This document shows positions 16,344 to 22,841 of a stretch of DNA of 22,841 bases, in pieces. Numbering within the stretch: the stretch's first letter is position 1; every line of letters starts with the position of its first letter. The DNA comes from Longimonas sp040409695 (GTDB lineage Bacteria > Bacteroidota > Rhodothermia > Rhodothermales > Salinibacteraceae), in the NCBI RefSeq assembly GCF_040409695.1, contig NZ_JARWGJ010000182.1:1-22841 (forward strand). Direction: 5' to 3'. The position numbers and the translations under genes are program-made. The notes under the pieces are model-generated. The model ran no database searches. It saw only the letters and a program-made list of their open reading frames with translations, and was not told the origin of the DNA.

Positions 16344-16765
16344 AGTTAATTCCCCCGGCACGCTACGCAGAGCGCAGCCGATTTAGTCAAAAAGATGAAC
16401 GATCAATGAACCTGATTGTGTAGATAGTATGAGGTGCCTGTCGCATTGTTCACTGGGGTATGGAGCCGCCTGCTGTAATCCTGGGGCTTGTACGTTCTGC
16501 ACAGCGGTAGACGCTGTTTTATAGGTGTCTTCTTCATGTGTCTGGTAGTGGATAGGCGCTAAATGATAAGGCGATTGTACACCGGTGCTTTGTCTTGTTC
16601 GAACCCCCTCTGTCTTCGAGCTTCGCCGCAGGCGTGATCCTGTGGACATCTCCCCCTTAGCCAAGGGGGAGAAACCCGTAGGGAGAGGGGGTTTGAGCAG
16701 GTCACGATGATGTAGATCACTTAACATCTTACCGCTACCACATGTCTTTTTGAACCCATATCTCT
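16344..16765. other. Intergenic region holding a palindromic repeat element
   Basis: This 422-base region between the CBS gene (start side) and the 3' end of the DUF4236 gene has no supported gene. A 114-codon minus-strand open frame exists, but part of it is simply the translated repeat element at 16602-16693. The promoter of the CBS gene should lie just upstream of 16343. Confidence 0.5.
16602..16693. repeat. MITE-like palindromic intergenic repeat
   Basis: The element is about 92 bp, bounded by a perfect 10-bp terminal inverted repeat, AACCCCCTCT (16602-16611) and AGAGGGGGTT (16684-16693). An internal perfect hairpin CTCCCCCTT (16650-16658) / AAGGGGGAG (16663-16671) has a 4-base loop. The 14 bases AACCCCCTCTGTCT at its left end recur at 22828-22841, where the window stops. 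It looks like a non-coding dispersed repeat; no transposase is encoded in it. Confidence 0.75.
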
Positions 16766-18034
16766 TCAGGCACCACCATGGTGCTCGTGTAGCACTTTCG
16801 TGAGATGGGCTGCAAGCACATGAGTGTCGGGGGCACTGATGATGACCTGCGACACACGCTCGTCGAGGGTCAGGCGTAGGGTGTTGTCGTGAAGCGAAAG
16901 CTCTTCATCAAGAACGCGGCGCAGCCGGTACGATCGGGTTCCATCGCCCACAAGCAGCAGGCGGCGGTCCGTAAGGTACAGCGTACCCTCCATGTCAACC
17001 TCCAGCCCACGAACCGTGTATTTGACATTATTGCGCTGAAATCGCTCCTGCACACGCTCTACCAGGAAACGAGCCTCGGTCTCGTAGTAGCATTCCTCGC
17101 CCTGTTTGAGCGACACCCCGCTGTTAACTGGCGTGAGCGGGCCAGCGTGAATCTCGCGCTCAGCACGAAGCGCGTTGAGCATGGCCCGTTCAGCTGCAAT
17201 GTCGCTTGGGCGCAGCCCGAGCCGATCCGCCAACGCGTCGACCGCCTCCTCCTCTTCCTCGGTCAGTACATGGTCTTCAACGACCGCATCAACGACCTCG
17301 GCAAAGATAGCCTGCTTTAGCGTGCTTTGTAGAGACGCGGGGACGTCGGCGCTGTCTTCGAAACGGACCACGAGGTCGGTATCTACCACGTCACTATCTT
17401 CGATCAGCCGGTCGAGTAGCAGGGCATAGCAACGCGCGTGTAGCCACCGGCGCTGTGCAGGGCCGAGCGCCTGGTTGAGCGTATCGAGCAGAGGAGACAC
17501 GTCGTTCTGGTTGGTAAGAGCCTCATGCACGTTCTCCCATGCCGCACGGGCAGCGCGGTTACGGCGCGACCGCATCCATCCAAACCGGGTCGCCTCGGCC
17601 CCAGTAGCAAGCAGCGCAACACCCCCTACCGGTGGAGCCGCGACCAGCAGCACGACCGACAACAGAAGCCCAATGCCTATCGTGTATCCCAGACGTGGCG
17701 ATAGCGACGGAAGGTCAGGCAGGTTGACTTCTGGCGGACGGGCTTCTTCAGGCGTGAACGGCGCTGGATACGCGGCGCCCGTATCCACGAAGAGCTCTGC
17801 CTTGCCATCGTCGCGACGGGCCTGCTGCCCGGGCACTGTCTTTCCTCTACCTCGCTGTCCTTTTTTGAGGTGTTTGCGGTAGTACATGCCGTGGCGTCCA
17901 CCATGCACGTAAACGCCTTTGCGGTTGAGCCCGACACGGGCGCCGGTGACCCCCGCTGAGAGGCCCACGCCCCCTTTCGAGAGGTTGATGCGGAGCGGCC
18001 CCATGTTGAAATGCTTGCGGAGATAGAATGCCAT
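16766..18034 (-). CDS. DUF4236 protein with membrane segment and C-terminal PH/GRAM-like domain
   Basis: The product is 422 residues and of unknown function. Residues 1-55 match the DUF4236 pattern: short basic start, then LSKGGVGLSAGVTGARVGLN and GRHGMYYRK. After a linker, a hydrophobic stretch at about 117-145 is probably a membrane hairpin or one to two helices. A helical middle section (about 160-295) contains a run of Glu (259-263) followed by AVDALADRLGLRPSDI, reminiscent of TerB-like helical domains. The C-terminal 100 residues read like a bacterial PH/GRAM fold (EGTLYLTDRRLLLVGDG, then a beta-rich part and a final helix). DUF4236 is seen at the N-terminus of many otherwise unrelated proteins. 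The last gene of its strand run, downstream of tonB but separated from it by a terminator. Confidence 0.75.
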   Translation of the reverse strand: MAFYLRKHFNMGPLRINLSKGGVGLSAGVTGARVGLNRKGVYVHGGRHGMYYRKHLKKGQRGRGKTVPGQQARRDDGKAELFVDTGAAYPAPFTPEEARPPEVNLPDLPSLSPRLGYTIGIGLLLSVVLLVAAPPVGGVALLATGAEATRFGWMRSRRNRAARAAWENVHEALTNQNDVSPLLDTLNQALGPAQRRWLHARCYALLLDRLIEDSDVVDTDLVVRFEDSADVPASLQSTLKQAIFAEVVDAVVEDHVLTEEEEEAVDALADRLGLRPSDIAAERAMLNALRAEREIHAGPLTPVNSGVSLKQGEECYYETEARFLVERVQERFQRNNVKYTVRGLEVDMEGTLYLTDRRLLLVGDGTRSYRLRRVLDEELSLHDNTLRLTLDERVSQVIISAPDTHVLAAHLTKVLHEHHGGA

Positions 18035-18043
18035 ATGTCGACG

Positions 18044-18063
18044 CGCGATAGATCGCGATAGAT
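18044..18063. repeat. 10-bp direct duplication
   Basis: CGCGATAGAT is repeated exactly, 18044-18053 and 18054-18063, in the leader of the DUF4236 gene. Confidence 0.75.
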
Positions 18064-18273
18064 ACTGAAAAGGGGAGAATGAACCTTTTCAATCCGCACG
18101 CGGCAGTACATGGTCCTTTACCACAAGAACACGGCCCAAAACTGGCAAGGAAGTTCGTTGCCGTCTCGCAACGCTGCGGACCTGCAGGCGCTATTTCCCG
18201 GCATCCCCCTATACCGACTCGACACGAACTACGCACCGTGTTACGACCTGTGAGCATGATTTTGTCCGTTCAC

Positions 18274-18315
18274 AAAAAAAGCGCCGCCTAAGCGGTTAGC
18301 TTGGGCGGCGCTTTT
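18274..18315 (-). terminator. Rho-independent terminator after tonB
   Basis: On the minus strand a stem AAGCGCCGCCCAAGC / GCTTAGGCGGCGCTT (one mismatch) is followed by a run of seven T (A run at 18274-18280). The other end also has AAAA/TTTT, so it may work both ways. It lies 63 bases after the tonB stop codon. Confidence 0.9.
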
Positions 18316-18378
18316 ACGCAGCGTGTGTATGTTTATCTTTCCTTGCGAGGCGGCCCCGCATAGGACGTGATTCGGTCG

Positions 18379-19035
18379 TTAGTTCAGCTGAAAGACGACC
18401 GGAAGCGACATCTGCACTCGTACGGCGCGGTTGCGCTGTTTTCCGGGAGTAAACTGCATCTGGCTTACAGCACGAATGGCTTCCTCTTCAAGCGTGCGAT
18501 GCGGGGAGCTGAGGGCACGCGGGTTGGTTACGTTGCCTTCTTCATCAACCACAAACTGCACAACGACACGGCCTTCAATACCAGCGCGGCGGGCAAAGTC
18601 AGGATAACTTACTTCATCGTAGAGTGCCTGCATGCCGCCAATCAGCTCAGGGCTCTCCTCAACCGCAATGAAGATTTCTTGCTCCTCTTCTTCTTCCTCC
18701 TCCGGGGCAGGCGGTGGCCCGGTATCAAGGGCTTGGTCGAGATCGAGGCTGCTGTCCCAGTCAATATCCTGATCTTCGATGATCTCGTCGTTGGGCACCT
18801 CAAGTGGTACTGGCGGACGGGGAGGCGGTGGCGGCGTAACCTCTTGCTCGGTCTGCTGGATCTCTTCCATCTCAACGACATCCTGCTCTTCGAGCATCAC
18901 CTGGAAGTCGCCTCGGGAATCGTAGTTGATGTTGAACGCTGCAACCAGAATAAGCAAGGCAACGACCATGCCGATCTGGACATAGAGCGGATAGTCGCGT
19001 TGCAGATCCGCTTCGGGCTTCTTACGAGACGTCAT
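18379..19035 (-). CDS. TonB-family energy transducer protein
   Basis: TonB proteins couple the inner-membrane proton gradient (through ExbB/ExbD) to TonB-dependent outer-membrane receptors. From the ATG at 19035 it is 218 residues. A short cytoplasmic N-terminus is followed by one membrane helix (about 18-34, YVQIGMVVALLILVAAF). The periplasmic linker has Pro runs (TPPPPPRPPVP, 67-77; GPPPAP, 106-111) and a run of seven Glu (112-118). The C-terminal TonB domain covers about 130-218 and includes YPDFARRAGIEGRVVVQFVV and a MQFTPGKQ block. The in-frame extension to 19227 is rejected since the membrane helix would not be N-terminal. No exbB/exbD lies in the window. Start side faces a divergent GTPase gene. 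Confidence 0.9.
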   Translation of the reverse strand: MTSRKKPEADLQRDYPLYVQIGMVVALLILVAAFNINYDSRGDFQVMLEEQDVVEMEEIQQTEQEVTPPPPPRPPVPLEVPNDEIIEDQDIDWDSSLDLDQALDTGPPPAPEEEEEEEQEIFIAVEESPELIGGMQALYDEVSYPDFARRAGIEGRVVVQFVVDEEGNVTNPRALSSPHRTLEEEAIRAVSQMQFTPGKQRNRAVRVQMSLPVVFQLN

Positions 19036-19143
19036 AGTGGGTATTCTGTCGGGAAAACGCGGTACGAATGGGCTTTGCCCTATTTGAATGTTCGATGAGG
19101 GGTTACGGAACGGTTGCACATATGTTTCGCACGTCCACTCGCC

Positions 19144-19179
19144 TGCCTGTAGCTGTGCCTGGTATATTGCCGGTATACT
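19144..19179. repeat. 12-bp tandem repeat, three degenerate copies
   Basis: TGCCTGTAGCTG, TGCCTGGTATAT and TGCCGGTATACT start at 19144, 19156 and 19168. The array lies in the 271-base divergent spacer between tonB and the GTPase gene, in which I see nothing else specific. Confidence 0.55.
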
Positions 19180-19306
19180 GCATGCACCACATGCAAGGCA
19201 TCCAAGGCAACTTGCAGACCAGGGCATCGTAAATGATTACAGATTTAAATACACCTGCTACGCTCGCGCGCCCGCTTCCCCTGCTATCCCTTGCCCTCCC
19301 CTCGTC

Positions 19307-20626
19307 ATGTCTGATTCGTCGCGCCGCCCGCTGCTGGACACGCTGAAACTCCTCGAAGATCACCTCGACAAGGTCCCGGGACGTCTGCTCGGGAAGGTGC
19401 GCGACGGCATCGCTGAACTGCGCGCGCTGCTGCTGGAAAAACGCGCGGCCCGGTTCGCCCTGGTCGGACGGCGCGGCAGCGGCAAGTCGTCGCTCATCAA
19501 CGCGCTCTTTGGAGAAGAGGTCGCAACGGTCGGCCACGAGACCGCCCAGACGGGAGCGGCGCAGTGGTACACCTACGAGAGCGAGCTCGGCACCATTGAG
19601 ATGCTCGACACGCGCGGACTGCAAGAGGGGTCAGATCCGAATGAGGGGGATGCGGCCGCGTCGCCGGAGGCCTCGATTCGCGCAGCCATGCAGGAGACCG
19701 CACCGGATGTGCTGCTCTTTCTCATTAAAGCACAAGAGGTCGACGCCGCCATCGACGCCGACCTGGAGGCGCTGTCGGCGCTTGCCCGCGACGCAAAGCA
19801 GCTGCACGGACATCTGCCTCCCATCGTAGGCATTGTGACCCACTGCGATCTGGTTGAGCCGCAATACGTGCAGCTGCACCATCCCGAAAATGAGGACCCG
19901 GATGAGCTCGACGAGAAGATGCAGCGCATCGCGTCGATCCAGACGCACCTCACGGAGAAGATGCAGTCGTACCCGACGCTGGCCGACGCGGTGCTGCGCA
20001 CGTTTGGCGTGGCGCTCTATCAGTCGTGGGACGCCACCGGGCGGCGACGGGCGGATACGCGGTGGAATGTCGAAACGCTCGTAGAGTACCTCATCACGCA
20101 GCTCCCCGACGAGGCACAGGTCGAGTTTGCGCGTCTCTCGCGCATGCAGGCCCTGCAAAAGCAGCTCGCAAACCGCCTCACGCAGAGCACCGCCGTCGTG
20201 TGTGCCGGTATCGCCGCCACCCCGACGCCCGTTGCAGACATCGCCCCGATCACCACTGCGCAGGTGCTTCTCGTTATGTCGATTGGCTACCTGGGTGGAC
20301 GCCGCATGGACATGAGCGCAGCCCGCGAGTTTCTGACAGCTGCGGGCGTGAACGTCGGCGCCGGATTCATGCTGCGCGAGGCCGCCCGCGCATTAGTTCA
20401 GTTTGTGCCAGGATATGGACAGGCTGTGTCGGCCAGTGTGGCGTATGCGGCTACGCTGGCGATCGGCAAAACCGCTACGCTCTACTTCATTACCGATCAG
20501 CAGGGCGATGTGCAGGCCCAGTTCGAGTCGGCGCACGAAGAGGCGCGGCAGGCTGCTGAGGCTCGCGACCTCGACACACTGATCGGCGAGCAGCACCCAT
20601 CGAACGGCTCCCACACAGGCTCTTAG
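19307..20626 (+). CDS. GTPase with DUF697-type C-terminal domain
   Basis: The product is 439 residues from the ATG at 19307. It has a P-loop GTPase domain of the Era-like type: G1 GRRGSGKSS (54-62), G3 DTRG (101-104), and G4 THCD (178-181) in place of the usual NKxD. The C-terminal half (about 285-400) is hydrophobic, Ala/Gly rich, and resembles DUF697, with segments such as TPVADIAPITTAQVLLVMSIGYLG and FVPGYGQAVSASVAYAATLAIG that probably insert into the membrane. Proteins of this architecture (YcjF/YcjX-like and related) are thought to act at the membrane, but no specific role is established for this one. An in-frame extension to 19088 is non-conserved. It is divergent from tonB and convergent with the CPBP protease. 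Confidence 0.85.
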   Translation: MSDSSRRPLLDTLKLLEDHLDKVPGRLLGKVRDGIAELRALLLEKRAARFALVGRRGSGKSSLINALFGEEVATVGHETAQTGAAQWYTYESELGTIEMLDTRGLQEGSDPNEGDAAASPEASIRAAMQETAPDVLLFLIKAQEVDAAIDADLEALSALARDAKQLHGHLPPIVGIVTHCDLVEPQYVQLHHPENEDPDELDEKMQRIASIQTHLTEKMQSYPTLADAVLRTFGVALYQSWDATGRRRADTRWNVETLVEYLITQLPDEAQVEFARLSRMQALQKQLANRLTQSTAVVCAGIAATPTPVADIAPITTAQVLLVMSIGYLGGRRMDMSAAREFLTAAGVNVGAGFMLREAARALVQFVPGYGQAVSASVAYAATLAIGKTATLYFITDQQGDVQAQFESAHEEARQAAEARDLDTLIGEQHPSNGSHTGS

Positions 20627-20644
20627 GTGCGCTATTCATGCGTC

Positions 20645-20677
20645 GCTACCCCGGGCACTACCCCGGCACTACTTTCC
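20645..20677. repeat. 11-bp tandem repeat, two to three copies
   Basis: GCTACCCCGGG, CACTACCCCGG and CACTACTTTCC start at 20645, 20656 and 20667, filling most of the 57-base gap between the convergent GTPase and protease genes. No hairpin terminator is apparent in this gap. Confidence 0.6.
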
Positions 20678-20683
20678 CCAGCG

Positions 20684-21316
20684 CTATGCCCCATCTGGAT
20701 CGTTCGTGTAAGCAAAGTAGAGAAACGCGACGAAGTCGTAGAGCGCATGCACCAGGATCGGGACGGTGAGCCCTCCTGTGTACATGTAGAGCGCACCGAG
20801 GTAGGCCCCCATGATCGTGGCGATGAGTGCATAGGCTGGGGTGATCCAGTGGCAGACGCCAAACAGGATGCTGGCCACGACCAGTGCGCCCCACGGACCC
20901 AGCGGCGCAACAAGCTCGGCTTGCAGCACGCCCCGAAAGAGCAGCTCTTCACCCACCCCCGCGGCAATGGCGAGCACCGCCATACCCGGGATTCCGCCGT
21001 ACCGGAGCAGCGGCGCCAGAAACGAGCGCACGTGCGCTTCGATCTCGCGCACCCAGGGCGCCTTTACGCGCACCATGATCAGCAGAGCCGCCACCAGCGG
21101 ACCCGTAGCTACTACGCTTGTAATGAGTAGATCGGCCGACCATGTCAGCTCCTGCAGGAGCGGCAGTCCCCGCCAGTAGGCCCAGGCCAGGGCTACTGCT
21201 GCAAGCATCCACTCAAAGACAAAGCCGGTGATGAACAGCATACGCCCCTCAGCATCGGAGCGTGCAGCGTCATCGTCTCGCGACGGTGTATTGGGGGATT
21301 CAGTAGGCGTGTCCAT
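20684..21316 (-). CDS. CPBP-family intramembrane metalloprotease
   Basis: CPBP (CAAX/Abi-type) proteins are membrane glutamic/metal-dependent proteases; roles include bacteriocin immunity and protein maturation, mostly unproven. The product is 210 residues from the ATG at 21316. A polar Asp/Ser-rich N-terminus (1-25) is followed by about six hydrophobic segments. The signature is complete: GVGEELLFRG (Glu123, Glu124, Arg128), GVCHW (His156) and VPILVHALYDF (His190, Asp194). An in-frame start at 21403 adds a Cys-rich non-conserved segment overlapping a repeat-bearing intergenic region and is rejected. It is convergent with the GTPase gene. No bacteriocin-like gene is seen nearby. Confidence 0.88.
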   Translation of the reverse strand: MDTPTESPNTPSRDDDAARSDAEGRMLFITGFVFEWMLAAVALAWAYWRGLPLLQELTWSADLLITSVVATGPLVAALLIMVRVKAPWVREIEAHVRSFLAPLLRYGGIPGMAVLAIAAGVGEELLFRGVLQAELVAPLGPWGALVVASILFGVCHWITPAYALIATIMGAYLGALYMYTGGLTVPILVHALYDFVAFLYFAYTNDPDGA

Positions 21317-21707
21317 GTGTAGAGGCCATTCGTGACATGCAATAATGTACGACGAAGTAAGTCGGCAACAATAGCGACAGACAGCATGTGCGTGCGGTGT
21401 CATCGCGAGGCGTACGCTTGTGGTCGACGCGGCACCCGCACTCCTCGCAGTGACATATCCTCCAGGATACTTTTGCGGACTTAACGTAGCGTGCGGAAGG
21501 TATACACCGCTCTGTGATTACGAGCGGATGCATGCGCGGTTTTTAAGAACCGGCTGAAACGGTCTGGAACATTCCTGGTTGCGCGGCACAGATGTGCTGA
21601 TGCAGAGGAACCGCACGTTTGTGTGACGCAGGCAACTTTGCGAATCGACTACCGGTTTACGCGTTGGTTTTTCGATGTGCGTACCCGTTCGCATCCCTCT
21701 ATTTCCT
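21317..21707. other. Divergent spacer between the protease and lipase genes
   Basis: This 391-base spacer should hold the promoters of both neighbours. It contains the palindromic repeat at 21398-21455. I recognise no gene, terminator or riboswitch in the rest. Confidence 0.5.
21398..21455. repeat. Short palindromic dispersed-type repeat
   Basis: TGTCATCGCGAGG (21398-21410) and CCTCGCAGTGACA (21443-21455) form an inverted repeat, 11 of 13 positions matching, around a GC-rich core containing GACGCGGC. The TGTCATnGCGAGG...CCTCGCAnTGACA form resembles an intergenic repeat that I know to be frequent in Bacteroidota and other environmental genomes. Only one copy is present here. Confidence 0.6.
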
Positions 21708-22568
21708 ATGCCTACCTTTTCCGCTTCTGCGTTTCAGCGCCTTACCGGACTCGAATCGCGTCCACAGCCGTCGGTGATCCCGACGCGCCTGCCTGTTGTT
21801 ATGATGCACGGGTTTGGCATCGGCGGATCGCTGCGGCGGGGCGGCCACCTGCATGAGCAGGCGATGTATCTGCGGATGCGGGGCGTGCGCGCCTACGCGC
21901 CCAACGTGTCGCCGTACAACACGGTTCGGGCCCGCTGCCAGACGTGGCAAGCCCACATCGAGCACATTCTGGAGGAGACCCACTCCGACGCCGTCACGGT
22001 CATTGCCCACTCGATGGGCGGACTCGATGCACGCTTTCTGATTGCACAGATGGGGATGCATGAGCACATTAAAGCGCTTGTGACGGTGTCGACGCCTCAT
22101 CGGGGTTCGACGCTGGCCAACCTGGTATTGAAGCAGCCGGATGCGGTGCGCTCCTGGCTCGCGGATATCACCGACTGGATGGGCACCCACATCATCGAAG
22201 ACGGCTCGGCCAACTCGCTCCAGACGGTGCGCGAGCTCACGCCGTCGTTCATGAAGCACAGCTTCAACCCGAACGTGCCCGATCATCCCGACGTCGCGTA
22301 CTGGTCGTATGCGGGTCAGGCGGGACGCGACACGCCGGTGCCCCTCACACCGCTGCTGCGCTACTTCAACACGCATCTGTACGAGCGCGAGGGCATCAAC
22401 GACGGATTTGTCTCTGTTGAGAGCGCCCGGTGGGGCACCTTCAAGGGCACGGTTGATGCCGACCACGTGCGCCAGGTCGGCATGGATGCCGGGTTTGGGG
22501 GGGCGAACTTCGATGCGAATGCTTTCTATGCACAGATCGCCATGCAGCTGCGTAGCGCAGGGTGGTAG
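21708..22568 (+). CDS. Alpha/beta hydrolase, triacylglycerol-lipase-like
   Basis: The product is 286 residues from the ATG at 21708 and belongs to the lipase branch of the alpha/beta hydrolases, which cleave ester bonds. The oxyanion-hole block VVMMHGFG is at 30-37. The nucleophile elbow is AHSMGG (Ser102), followed by STPHRGS, as in Pseudomonas/Burkholderia-type lipases. The likely acid is Asp232 in NDGFVSVESA and the base His253 in DADHVRQ. No signal peptide is obvious from this start nor from the in-frame start at 21675, so it may be cytoplasmic or use another export route. It could be an esterase rather than a true lipase. It is divergent from the CPBP protease gene. Confidence 0.86.
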   Translation: MPTFSASAFQRLTGLESRPQPSVIPTRLPVVMMHGFGIGGSLRRGGHLHEQAMYLRMRGVRAYAPNVSPYNTVRARCQTWQAHIEHILEETHSDAVTVIAHSMGGLDARFLIAQMGMHEHIKALVTVSTPHRGSTLANLVLKQPDAVRSWLADITDWMGTHIIEDGSANSLQTVRELTPSFMKHSFNPNVPDHPDVAYWSYAGQAGRDTPVPLTPLLRYFNTHLYEREGINDGFVSVESARWGTFKGTVDADHVRQVGMDAGFGGANFDANAFYAQIAMQLRSAGW

Positions 22569-22640
22569 CAGGTCGTGTGGTCTGACTCCAGCAGACGTTT
22601 CTTCTTGCGTCCTGCTTACATTTCAGGGAGAACGGCCTCT

Positions 22641-22676
22641 CAGGCTCTTGCACAGGCTCTTACACAGGCTCTTGTG
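22641..22676. repeat. 12-bp tandem repeat, three copies
   Basis: CAGGCTCTTGCA, CAGGCTCTTACA and CAGGCTCTTGTG start at 22641, 22653 and 22665, downstream of the lipase gene. The rest of 22569-22827 contains no gene that I can support. Confidence 0.88.
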
Positions 22677-22827
22677 AGGTCTCTCTCATTTGTCTGGCTG
22701 GCTTCTGAATCGTTCGACATGCGCGGCAGGGGAGGGGATGTATGGCGGAACGGGTCCCAGAAGAGGTCTCGTGGTAGCGGTTCAATGGTAAGTGATTGTC
22801 ATACGGCCGACATCGTCGGAGCCAGAC

Positions 22828-22841
22828 AACCCCCTCTGTCT
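22828..22841. repeat. Left end of a second copy of the 16602 repeat element (cut by window edge)
   Basis: AACCCCCTCTGTCT is identical to 16602-16615, the left terminus of the palindromic element. The flanks before the two copies differ, which supports this as the element boundary. The remainder is outside the window. Confidence 0.55.

Larger units (their letters stand above)
18035..18378. other. Spacer between tonB and the DUF4236 gene
   Basis: This 344-base region contains the tonB terminator (18274-18315) and a tandem duplication CGCGATAGAT at 18044-18063, 10 bases upstream of the DUF4236 start. The promoter of the DUF4236 gene should lie between these. I see no gene. Confidence 0.5.

Noticed and set aside
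16383..16727. A 114-codon minus-strand open frame
   Set aside because: Its central part is the translation of the palindromic repeat at 16602-16693, and the rest shows no protein-like features.
19036..19227. N-terminal extension of the TonB protein
   Set aside because: It would place about 80 residues before the membrane anchor and includes the translated intergenic spacer; the ATG at 19035 fits the family.
22580..22605. Possible terminator after the lipase gene (GTCTG/CAGAC, then a T-rich stretch)
   Set aside because: The stem is only 5 bp and the T stretch is interrupted by C; too weak to call.

Overview
The window is a stretch of bacterial chromosome with core housekeeping genes and no prophage, plasmid, CRISPR or rRNA/tRNA genes. 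The gene content (ATP-type PEP carboxykinase, a three-gene pyruvate dehydrogenase operon, a short single-TM TonB protein, DUF4236), the acidic proteins, a GC content that looks to be around 60 % by eye and the near-absence of Shine-Dalgarno sequences before start codons fit Bacteroidota. The best guess is the Rhodothermota/Salinibacter-like branch. This taxonomic placement is inference.

Layout. 1-1630: a small membrane protein (-) and dps (+) with its terminator. 1753-4472: topA (+), ending at a strong hairpin shared with the convergent hpt. 4561-7748: a leftward run ubiA-like - tilS - hpt; tilS-hpt is a classical pair. 8036-9740: pckA (+) and a terminator shared with a convergent metallophosphoesterase (9790-10608, -). 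10836-14646: leftward operon pdhA - pdhB - pdhC (E1alpha, E1beta, E2), closed by a terminator. 15077-16343: a dolichol-phosphate-mannose-synthase-like glycosyltransferase (+) convergent with a CBS-pair protein (-). 16602-16693: a MITE-like palindromic repeat. 16766-19035: a DUF4236 protein and a TonB-family protein (both -) separated by a terminator. 19307-20626: a DUF697-type GTPase (+), convergent with a CPBP membrane protease (20684-21316, -). 21398-21455: a second palindromic repeat. 21708-22568: a lipase-like alpha/beta hydrolase (+). At 22828-22841 the window cuts into what seems a second copy of the 16602 repeat.

How the genes relate. PDH feeds acetyl-CoA and PckA provides the gluconeogenic step, so central carbon metabolism is well represented. 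TilS/Hpt, TopA and Dps are housekeeping or stress functions. TonB, the glycosyltransferase, the UbiA-like protein and the lipase are envelope or lipid related.

The most unusual signal is not a gene. At least eleven gene borders carry short tandem arrays of 10-15 bp units (2-5 copies), each with its own unrelated unit sequence. Three consecutive leftward genes (ubiA-like, tilS, hpt) each have a 15-bp-period array at their 5' end.
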